NCBI GenBank assembly: GCA_009926245.1
Contig: RFPG01000118.1
Coordinates: forward strand, 1 to 5,014
Length of the DNA: 5,014 nt
Direction of reading: 5' to 3'
Source of the DNA: Sphingobacteriia bacterium
GTDB taxonomy: Bacteria; Bacteroidota; Bacteroidia; UBA7662
The notes beneath the pieces were generated by a model, which saw nothing but the letters and a program-made list of their open reading frames with translations, ran no database searches and had not been told where the DNA came from. Below, in pieces: positions 1-5,014 of this stretch. Both the position numbers and the translations under genes were made by a program. Numbering within the stretch: the stretch's first letter is position 1; the number at the start of each line of letters is the position of its first letter.

Positions 1-523
1 TGGTTTCAATTCGAATGCTTGAATTGGTTTGGCCCTGCAAGTCCATGCCTAAACCTGCAATTTTCGCTGCCAAAGCCGATGGCGTAATCGCTGTGGTTGA
101 CGACAGTGGGGTGTAGGAAGAGCCACCCGTATTCACGGACGGCGTCAACGTCGAAGATCCCAGGCAGATCCAACCGTTGGCATTAACCGCCAAACGATCG
201 TAAACAACGCCGTTGAAAGTAAAATCAAAGCCAATTGGAAAGCCGACGCCGGTTGCGCCAGAACCGGTACCTGCAGGCACTGCCGGATCAACAAAGACCT
301 CATCGTCGGTTGTTGCGGTTCCTAAAAGGACACCACCCGAGATTTCAGTGTAGGTCCCTGCAACCTGACCGTTTTGGTATAGGGGCAATAAGGCTACCTG
401 TGCAAAGGCAGAGGTTTGCCATAGCAAAGCCAAGGCAAACATCAAGAGAGACATGACCACTGCATGTCGGCTCCTGAGCCCTTTGGCACGAATCGTGCCT
501 GAGAGTGGGATGGTGTTTTTCAT
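1..523 (-). CDS. Secreted protein with N-terminal Bacteroidota beta-sandwich domain (3' end outside window)
   Basis: The first 174 residues are present and the gene continues past base 1. I chose the ATG at 523 because it gives a complete Sec signal peptide: a basic n-region (K2, R12, K14, R17, R19), a hydrophobic core at about residues 22-35, and a likely cleavage after SAFA (residue 41). The mature part begins with a segment of the type YTEISGGVLLGTA, followed by FPIGFDFTFNGVVYDRLAVN and NGWICLG (about residues 95-122), then AAKIAGLGMDLQGQTNSSIR near the cut. From memory, this order (GG..LGTA, then PI.F.F.FNG..Y....V..NG, then a D-L-x-G / S-x-I-R strand) belongs to the beta-sandwich domain that opens many large secreted Bacteroidota proteins, often followed by fibronectin-like repeats and a type IX secretion signal. 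Those later domains are not visible here. There is no Shine-Dalgarno sequence; the leader is A/C-rich. It lies 196 bp downstream of the protease gene on the same strand and probably has its own promoter. Binding partner and function are unknown. Confidence 0.8.
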   Translation of the reverse strand, partial: MKNTIPLSGTIRAKGLRSRHAVVMSLLMFALALLWQTSAFAQVALLPLYQNGQVAGTYTEISGGVLLGTATTDDEVFVDPAVPAGTGSGATGVGFPIGFDFTFNGVVYDRLAVNANGWICLGSSTLTPSVNTGGSSYTPLSSTTAITPSALAAKIAGLGMDLQGQTNSSIRIET

Positions 524-719
524 GATTTGGGTGTTTATGGTTGGTTTTGGTTCTTGCGACGGATGTTTTGAGCGTATAAGAAGGGTATATAGATTGTGTA
601 AGCTGAATAGAATTGATTTATCTGTCCTAAAATTAATTCAATTTTTTCAAAATCATAATTTTTGTGAAAAAAAACTTCCCCTAAAGGAAAACAAAATGCA
701 AGAAAGCTACCCGTTGGGC
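524..719. other. AT-rich intergenic region between protease and downstream secreted protein
   Basis: This 196-bp gap has no credible gene. Its central part (about 565-700) is much richer in A and T than the flanking coding DNA. It should hold the 3' end signal of the protease gene and the promoter and leader of the secreted-protein gene starting at 523. Read on the minus strand, I find no perfect TAnnTTTG box with a TTG element about 19 bases upstream. The closest is TAATTTTA at 635-628, which lacks the final G and has no well-placed upstream element. Short open frames across the gap overlap this regulatory DNA and have no recognisable protein features. Confidence 0.6.
667..690 (-). terminator. 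Weak candidate intrinsic terminator of the protease gene
   Basis: On the minus strand, about 30 bases after the protease stop codon, a short stem (686-689 pairs with 676-679, UUCC with GGAA, plus a possible U-G pair at 690/675) with a 6-base loop is followed by eight consecutive T (674-667). The stem is only 4-5 bp, so this is a weak terminator at best. Its position and the U-run support the call. Transcription may partly read through toward the gene starting at 523. Confidence 0.4.
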
Positions 720-3425
720 TCAATAACCTGAACCATCCACGTCTCCAACGCAGTTGAGGACCGGCTCTAGGGTTGCAGGTTGCCCGGCGCTGACCGAGAG
801 ACGAAGCTCCGATCCCATCCAATCACCGAGGGCAAAACCCGTAAAACGGCCATAAAAGGCCCTTAAATCCAAGAATCCAGTCATCGGGGGGTTCATGGAT
901 AGCCACAAAGGAATCGGCTGCCCCGAAGGGGTCCCCGACTGCAGGCATGGCCGACTGACGCCACCGAAACCACCGCAGGGGCCTGGTTCCCGATAAAGGA
1001 CATCAAGGCGGGTGGGCAGGGTACCCGATGGCAACGGGGTCGGCAAAGCCTGCCCAAAAAAGGTCAAGGGATTCAGGGATGCGCTGTATCGACCGGCGGA
1101 TAACAGCGGCGCCACCAACGCAGCGGTCGGTTGCCCCCAGGTCCCTACGGTGTAGCCGGCGGGTCCCAAACTGTCGGTAGAGGCTCCTAATCGAGCAACA
1201 AGGCTGGAGACCGAGGCCAAGGGCGAAGAACCTGGTAGGCTCAAGGTCAAGGTCAAAGGGTCTGGGTTGGACCATTGATTCGTAAAACGAAGGGCGATTT
1301 GAAGGGCGTCGGTGGCATTCACCACCCGGCTTCCATTCACATCGGCCGCTTCCAAAGGCAAACCTGACAATAGGGCCGACCGAGCAAAGTGCCGAGCCAC
1401 CAACAAGGCATCGGTTCCATTGACGCCGGCAGGGGAGCTGTAGGCCGATGCCCTGACCTTGTAGGTGCCGGTTTCCAAACCCGCAACGCTAAAATACCCC
1501 TGGGCATTGGACGAAGCCGCGGCTACCAAGACCCCATCGCTCTCCCGGTAAACCGCTACCGAGCCCTGAACCCCCGTTCCAGCGGCCTGAGCGTAGCGAA
1601 TTTGACCGGTCAGGGTGGTTTTGAGCCGCATCCCCGACCCTACCAAGGCAAAAACCTGGGGTTGGTTGCCACTCAAGGCCCCTTTGTGGGTGACTTGCAG
1701 GGTGTACATGCCGGCCGTTGGGGCCTGTAGGCGGACTTGTTCGATGTTATCCCGGGTATTGTCCCCGGTTTGGGCCGCCGAAGAAGGCTGACCGGACACC
1801 AATCGGAAAGGCTCCAACACCGCCCCATCGCTATTCCGAATCAACCGTAGGTCCAAGTCATTCACCAAAACTGGAACCGGGTTGTTGACCGTATAGGTGG
1901 ACACCGGGGCCGCAGGGTCGTTCCAGGCCATGGTTAGTACCAAAGGCTGTTGTCCATCGCTATAAAAGCTACGCGTATAGGTTGCTCCATTGGCAAGGCT
2001 CATGGATTCCAATAAGGTGGTATCCCCTCGACCTGCCATCAATTGAACAGCCCCCTCGGCATTCAACAAACCCCAGCCATATACGGGGTCTGGACCTGGC
2101 AAACCGGCTTCCAAAGCCGTATGGCAGACCAAGGCCTTGAGTTGGGCGGAGGTCAAAGCCGGTGGGGGGGAACTCAGCAGGGGAGCATTGAGTTCGGCCC
2201 ATCGCTGCTGCAACAAAACCAAAGTCCCCGTGACCGCCGGCGAAGCCATGGACGTTCCGTTGTAATTCGCATAGGTCGCATCGCCGGTGGCGGTTGAGGA
2301 ATAGACACCGACCCCTTTGGCGACGATATCTGGCTTGATACGGCCATCGTCGGTGGGCCCCCAACCGTGAAAAGTGCTGGGAAGGACCTGGGAAGGGCCG
2401 GTATAAGGGGCCGTTAACCCTTGGACAGCGCCGATGGTGAGTATATTTTTGGCAACACCTGCATGGGATATGCAATCGTAACCCAATGGGCCACCGTCCT
2501 TTTGGCGTGTAACAGTGCTATTCACCCAGTTTCCTTGGCTATTGCTCCAGACCCGGTGGTTGGTGCCCGCCGAAGGTCCCTGTCCACGGTCGTTACCAGC
2601 CGCTTTGACGATCAAATAATTGGGGGCGTTGTTGGCAATCAAATCCCAATCCCTGGCCTGCTGGGAATACAACCCAAAATCTGCGCAAACGGTATCGGTC
2701 TCACTTCCCCACCAAAACCAACGGCTGCTCCCCAGCCCATCAAAATCTCCGTAGGCCCAACCGGTAACCAAACCATACGAGTGGTTGGACATCAACAGAC
2801 CTTGGGCTGCGGCCCCGGCCATTTCGCCCTCGTCGTTATTCCAATCGTAGGCGTCCAATTGGGCAGCATAGGCCATGCCTTTGGCGGTGGGTTGTTCGCC
2901 AGAGGCAATCATCGTACCCGCTACGTGGGTTGCATGGTTGTCACTGCCTGTAACCGCATCCCTTTGGGTGACACGCCCTACCAATTCCTGATGGGTCGCC
3001 CGGACCCCTCCCCCATCCCAAATACCTGCTTTGGGATCATAGAAATACGGCTGAGAGCCGTTGGGGCCGTTCAAACAGCACAAGGTCAAGCGTTGCCCGC
3101 TCAGATTAAGTCCCAACCCCCCGCCGGGCCACAACCGATGGGTCCGGCTGGTTTGGGCGGCCCCCAGATTGCTGGTTTCGTAGTAGAGAGGAGGTAGGCC
3201 ACCAGACCGTAGGGCTTTGAATTCGGCCACGATGCCCTCGGTTTCGAGACGCACTGGCAAATAGGAAGGCAAAACGGACGGAGACTGGGCCAGAAGAAGG
3301 CCAGGGGACCAACCCCAAACCAGCAATCCCACCCAAAGCCCGAAAAACAAGACGGAAATCCGATGTTGACCTGTGAATAGCCCGAATAAATCTGGCCTAA
3401 ATAAACCAAAGCGACGATGCCCCAT
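720..3425 (-). CDS. Secreted subtilisin-family (S8) serine protease with C-terminal dockerin-like module
   Basis: This 901-residue endopeptidase is predicted to be exported by Sec. A basic n-region with R22 precedes a hydrophobic core (about 23-45) and likely cleavage near LLLAQS (43-48). There is no obvious I9-type propeptide; a short lead-in (about 78-110, with PLYYETSNLGAAQ and WPGGGLGLNL) precedes the S8 domain (about 105-465). All catalytic positions are visible: D137 in GIWDGGGV, H164 in DNHATHVAGT, oxyanion N278 in KAAGNDRG and S392 in GTSMASPA, so it should be active. A beta-sandwich domain follows (about 468-598, with LVNDLDLRL). Then come a carboxypeptidase-regulatory-like beta domain (about 604-662) and two dockerin-like segments (GVNGTDALLVARHF at 667-680; DVNGSRVVNATDALQ at 695-709). 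About 140 less familiar residues precede a closing FALGDWM / NCVGDVDGSGY segment. No C-terminal type IX sorting domain is recognised. The ATG at 3425 is the only ATG that retains the signal peptide. It lies 15 bases from the tRNA terminator, leaving almost no leader. Substrate is unknown. Confidence 0.92.
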   Translation of the reverse strand: MGHRRFGLFRPDLFGLFTGQHRISVLFFGLWVGLLVWGWSPGLLLAQSPSVLPSYLPVRLETEGIVAEFKALRSGGLPPLYYETSNLGAAQTSRTHRLWPGGGLGLNLSGQRLTLCCLNGPNGSQPYFYDPKAGIWDGGGVRATHQELVGRVTQRDAVTGSDNHATHVAGTMIASGEQPTAKGMAYAAQLDAYDWNNDEGEMAGAAAQGLLMSNHSYGLVTGWAYGDFDGLGSSRWFWWGSETDTVCADFGLYSQQARDWDLIANNAPNYLIVKAAGNDRGQGPSAGTNHRVWSNSQGNWVNSTVTRQKDGGPLGYDCISHAGVAKNILTIGAVQGLTAPYTGPSQVLPSTFHGWGPTDDGRIKPDIVAKGVGVYSSTATGDATYANYNGTSMASPAVTGTLVLLQQRWAELNAPLLSSPPPALTSAQLKALVCHTALEAGLPGPDPVYGWGLLNAEGAVQLMAGRGDTTLLESMSLANGATYTRSFYSDGQQPLVLTMAWNDPAAPVSTYTVNNPVPVLVNDLDLRLIRNSDGAVLEPFRLVSGQPSSAAQTGDNTRDNIEQVRLQAPTAGMYTLQVTHKGALSGNQPQVFALVGSGMRLKTTLTGQIRYAQAAGTGVQGSVAVYRESDGVLVAAASSNAQGYFSVAGLETGTYKVRASAYSSPAGVNGTDALLVARHFARSALLSGLPLEAADVNGSRVVNATDALQIALRFTNQWSNPDPLTLTLSLPGSSPLASVSSLVARLGASTDSLGPAGYTVGTWGQPTAALVAPLLSAGRYSASLNPLTFFGQALPTPLPSGTLPTRLDVLYREPGPCGGFGGVSRPCLQSGTPSGQPIPLWLSMNPPMTGFLDLRAFYGRFTGFALGDWMGSELRLSVSAGQPATLEPVLNCVGDVDGSGY

Positions 3426-3429
3426 TCCT

Positions 3430-3437
3430 CAAATCTA
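3430..3437 (-). promoter_or_regulatory. Possible -7 box (TAGATTTG) directly before the protease start
   Basis: TAGATTTG on the minus strand matches the Bacteroidota -7 consensus TAnnTTTG at every fixed position. Its last base is only 5 bases before the A of the protease ATG, so a start of transcription at the usual distance would fall on or next to that ATG and give a leaderless mRNA. No TTG or TTTG element is seen at the expected upstream distance, which is occupied by the tRNA terminator hairpin. It may therefore be a chance match, and the protease may instead depend on read-through from the tRNA transcript. Confidence 0.3.
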
Positions 3438-3439
3438 CG

Positions 3440-3466
3440 AAAAAAGGCCACCGTTGGGGTGGCCTT
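3440..3466 (-). terminator. Strong intrinsic terminator of the tRNA-Val transcript
   Basis: On the minus strand AAGGCCACC (3466-3458) pairs perfectly with GGTGGCCTT (3452-3444) around a 5-base loop (CCAAC, 3457-3453). The T residues run from 3445 to 3440, partly inside the stem. The hairpin begins 8 bases after the last tRNA base. The opposite strand has no U-run after the stem (it reads CTTCATC), so it should act only on minus-strand transcription, ending the tRNA transcript just before the protease gene. Confidence 0.88.
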
Positions 3467-3474
3467 CATCGGGG

Positions 3475-3549
3475 TGGGCGCACACGGATTCGAACCGCGG
3501 ACCCTCTGCTTGTAAGGCAGATGCTCTGAACCAGCTGAGCTATGCGCCC
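3475..3549 (-). tRNA. tRNA-Val (anticodon UAC)
   Basis: The minus strand folds into a complete cloverleaf of 75 bases including the discriminator. The acceptor stem GGGCGCA/TGCGCCC is fully paired. The D arm is GCTC/GAGC with loop AGCTGGTTCA. The anticodon stem TCTGC/GCAGA encloses loop CTTACAA with anticodon TAC (3514-3512). The variable loop is GGGTC and the T arm is CGCGG-TTCGAAT-CCGTG with one G-U pair. Anticodon UAC reads valine GUA and, with wobble modification, other GUN codons. The discriminator is A (3475), followed by CCC, so the 3' CCA is not encoded and must be added after transcription. The gene stands alone between its own promoter and terminator; no other tRNA is seen in the window. 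Confidence 0.97.
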
Positions 3550-3583
3550 CTTGATTACAAAACGAATTTTGGTTTGGGGACCG

Positions 3584-3612
3584 CAAATATAGGGCAATTT
3601 TGCCCCAAACAA
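3584..3612 (-). promoter_or_regulatory. Bacteroidota-type promoter of tRNA-Val
   Basis: The minus strand has TATATTTG at 3591-3584, a perfect match to the -7 consensus TAnnTTTG. A TTG at 3612-3610 (within TTGTTTG) lies 18 bases upstream, the spacing expected for the primary sigma factor of this phylum. Transcription should begin near 3579, leaving a leader of about 30 bases before the tRNA. Confidence 0.82.
3592..3605. repeat. Inverted repeat GGGCAA-N2-TTGCCC in the tRNA promoter spacer
   Basis: Two perfect 6-base arms (3592-3597 and 3600-3605) surround a 2-base centre, exactly between the -33 and -7 elements of the tRNA promoter. The position would suit a repressor or activator site, but a 6-bp dyad can arise by chance and no regulator is known for it. 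Confidence 0.5.
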
Positions 3613-3634
3613 CCCGTTTCTCTGGATCGCCTCA

Positions 3635-3664
3635 GCCTTTAACCCACTTTGGGTGCCAAAAGGC
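3635..3664. repeat. Nested imperfect hairpin upstream of the histidine kinase
   Basis: Outer arms GCCTTT (3635-3640) and AAAGGC (3659-3664) enclose inner arms ACCCA (3642-3646) and TGGGT (3650-3654) around a 3-base loop. There is a 1-base bulge on one side and a 4-base bulge on the other. The plus strand continues into CTAATTTC rather than a U-run, so it is not a typical terminator. It may be an operator or a 5' leader structure of the kinase mRNA, or it may have no function. Confidence 0.35.
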
Positions 3665-3741
3665 TAATTTCAACCCGCACAAATCACATAGAAGCCGATC
3701 CCATTGAATCCCATCACCCCCTACTGAGCCTCCGCCAACCC

Positions 3742-5014
3742 ATGCGCTCCGTCTACTACCAAAACAGCCGCTGGAAATTCGTCCTGTTGCTACTCGCTCT
3801 CATTATTGGCGCCCTCTCCCTCTATTACACCGACCGTATGGTCCAAAGCGTCCGCAAACAGGAGCGCAAAAACATGGAGCTCTGGGCCAATGCGACACGA
3901 GCCCTTAGCATGAGCAGCGAATTTGATGCCAGTCTCGAGGTCCTGGTAGAAATCATCCAAGCAAACGATAACATTCCAGTCATTTTAACCGATTCCAACA
4001 AAGCCATTCTTTCGTATAACAACCTAAACGAGATCCTGGCACGTCGTCCCGGCTACCTGGAGCGATTGGTCCAAGAAATGGAAACCCAACATCCGCCTAT
4101 TGTTATACAAGCCGGACCCGGGATCACCAATTATATTTTTTATTCGGATAGTATATTGTTATACCAACTGAAATATTACCCCCTCTTTCAGCTTTTGGTG
4201 ATCTGTATTTTCTTGGCCATTTCTTATGCAGCTTTTAGTACCAGCCGTCGGTACGAACAGGATTTTTTGTGGGTGGGGATGGCCAAGGAAACGGCTCATC
4301 AGCTAGGAACTCCCATTTCGTCACTCATGGCATTGCATGCCCGATTGGAAGGCGAATCCACGGAAGGAACTCCATCTCCTTCAGGCCCAGCAACGGCCGA
4401 CCCCGTTTGGGTTTCAACTTTTTCGAAGGATATTGATCGCTTGGAAAACATCGCCGAGCGTTTCTCCAAAATTGGATCAACCCCCGTGCTTCGATTGTCC
4501 TCGTTGGAAGAAACCCTCGAAGGCGCCTTGGAATACCTACAGCCCCGTTCGCCCTCCTCGGTTCGCTTTCGGAAGGAGATTGCACCGAATCTCCCACAGG
4601 TTCCTCATAACAAATCATTAATGGAATGGGTAATTGAAAACCTTATCAAGAATGCCTTGGATGCCATGCCCCAAGGAGGCGAAATTCGCTTTCACCTGCA
4701 CGCACTCCGACAAAGCATCGTATTGGATATCAGTGATACGGGGAAAGGAATCCCAAGATCTCGTCACCGAATGATTTTTCGACCCGGCATATCAACCCGC
4801 AAGCGAGGGTGGGGCCTGGGTCTAACCTTGGCCAAACGAATTGTTGAATTGAATCACCGCGGCCGCATCAAAGTGCTTCACTCCGAGGTGGGCAAAGGAA
4901 CCACCTTTCGGATTCAACTACCACTTCGTCAAAACTTGGTCCGCAGCGGATGGCAGAGGTTTCGAAATATGTTAAGTTGGACCTATGGCGGAGTCCTACC
5001 CTTCCTTGTGCATG
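3742..5014 (+). CDS. Membrane sensor histidine kinase (C-terminal end outside window)
   Basis: 424 residues are present and the frame is still open at the window edge. The ATG at 3742 is the only in-frame ATG upstream of the first membrane segment. There is no Shine-Dalgarno sequence. Domains: TM1 (about 13-29); a periplasmic sensor region (about 30-145) with the PAS/Cache-like strand IPVILTDSNKAILSYNNLNE (78-97); TM2 (about 146-165); then, with no obvious HAMP domain, the DHp H-box WVGMAKETAHQLGTPISSL with the phospho-acceptor H186. The second DHp helix is DIDRLENIAERFSKIGS (230-246). The ATPase domain has an N-box (ENLIKNALDAM, N300 and N304), G1 (DTGKGIP, 332-338), an F-box (IFRPGISTRKRG), G2 (GWGLGL, 356-361) and a final strand GKGTTFRIQLP. 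All residues for autophosphorylation are present. Two oddities are a Ser/Thr/Pro-rich stretch at about 203-221 in the DHp hairpin and at least 30 residues after the ATPase domain. The family is typical of Bacteroidota. Its signal and partner regulator are unknown; no regulator is in view. Confidence 0.93.
   Translation, partial: MRSVYYQNSRWKFVLLLLALIIGALSLYYTDRMVQSVRKQERKNMELWANATRALSMSSEFDASLEVLVEIIQANDNIPVILTDSNKAILSYNNLNEILARRPGYLERLVQEMETQHPPIVIQAGPGITNYIFYSDSILLYQLKYYPLFQLLVICIFLAISYAAFSTSRRYEQDFLWVGMAKETAHQLGTPISSLMALHARLEGESTEGTPSPSGPATADPVWVSTFSKDIDRLENIAERFSKIGSTPVLRLSSLEETLEGALEYLQPRSPSSVRFRKEIAPNLPQVPHNKSLMEWVIENLIKNALDAMPQGGEIRFHLHALRQSIVLDISDTGKGIPRSRHRMIFRPGISTRKRGWGLGLTLAKRIVELNHRGRIKVLHSEVGKGTTFRIQLPLRQNLVRSGWQRFRNMLSWTYGGVLPFLVH

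Larger units (their letters stand above)
3550..3741. other. Divergent intergenic region between tRNA-Val and the histidine kinase
   Basis: This 192-bp region carries the tRNA promoter on the minus strand and must hold any promoter dedicated to the kinase on the plus strand. For the kinase I find no perfect TAnnTTTG box. The closest is TAATTTCA at 3665-3672, with a TTTG at 3648-3651 but a spacer of only 13 bases. No protein-coding frame with family features is visible. Confidence 0.6.

Noticed and set aside
628..635. TAATTTTA as a -7 box for the gene starting at 523.
   Set aside because: It lacks the final G and has no TTG or TTTG at a suitable distance upstream. In such AT-rich DNA a match of this quality is expected by chance.
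2164..2170. A run of seven G (seven C in the protease coding strand) that could be a slippage site for phase variation.
   Set aside because: The run is short, encodes part of a natural Pro-Pro-Pro linker after the catalytic domain, and the frame is intact on both sides. It is only worth checking for sequencing error.
1969..2475. Minus-strand open frame of 168 codons inside the protease gene.
   Set aside because: It is an overlapping frame of the protease, with the composition expected of shifted GC-rich coding DNA and no recognisable motif.
2421..3197. Long plus-strand open frame of 258 codons opposite the protease.
   Set aside because: It lies wholly antisense to a protease with intact catalytic motifs, and its translation shows no domain, signal or start context of its own.
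3475..3549. The tRNA as an integration site for a mobile element.
   Set aside because: No repeat of the tRNA 3' end, integrase gene or other mobile-element trace is visible in the window.
3101..3586. Minus-strand open frame of 161 codons spanning the tRNA and the start of the protease.
   Set aside because: It reads through the tRNA-Val gene and the terminator and then overlaps the protease in another frame, so it cannot be a real gene.
4325..4621. Open frames of 94 and 97 codons on both strands within the kinase region.
   Set aside because: They overlap the kinase ATPase and DHp coding sequence, whose motifs are intact in the main frame.
3742..5014. A functional link between the histidine kinase and the protease as a sensing and degradation system.
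   Set aside because: They are divergent, separated by a tRNA gene with its own promoter and terminator, and no response regulator or shared regulatory site is visible.

Overview
The window looks like a chromosomal segment of a free-living Bacteroidota bacterium, possibly of the Saprospiria or a related class. The evidence is a perfect Bacteroidota-type -7 promoter box (TAnnTTTG) in front of a tRNA, start codons without Shine-Dalgarno sequences, secreted proteins of families typical of the phylum, and a histidine kinase with the AKETAHQLGTP H-box typical of Bacteroidota. The coding regions are moderately GC-rich and the main intergenic region is strongly AT-rich. The lineage is inferred from these motifs and was not tested by a search.

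Layout. Minus strand, read right to left: a tRNA-Val(UAC) gene (3549-3475) with a clear promoter and a strong intrinsic terminator; then a 901-residue secreted subtilisin-family (S8) protease (3425-720); then, after a 196-bp AT-rich gap, the first 174 residues of another secreted protein (523 to beyond base 1). Plus strand: a two-transmembrane sensor histidine kinase starts at 3742 and is still open at base 5014. The kinase and the tRNA are divergently arranged around a 192-bp intergenic region that holds the tRNA promoter, a dyad in the promoter spacer and a second imperfect hairpin.

How the genes fit together. The protease and the partial protein are both predicted to be exported by Sec and to act outside the inner membrane, as extracellular or surface proteins. 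Nothing shows that they share a pathway. The kinase has no response regulator in view, so its target is unknown and a link to the protease would be speculation. No mobile element, CRISPR array, toxin-antitoxin pair or defence gene is visible.

The most notable points are: the protease's C-terminal dockerin-like module seems split by about 140 extra residues and ends without a recognisable type IX sorting domain; the protease start codon lies 15 bases beyond the tRNA terminator and next to a consensus -7 box; and the kinase has an unusual Ser/Thr/Pro-rich insert in its dimerisation domain and an extension past its ATPase domain. I do not see a convincing new biological system here.
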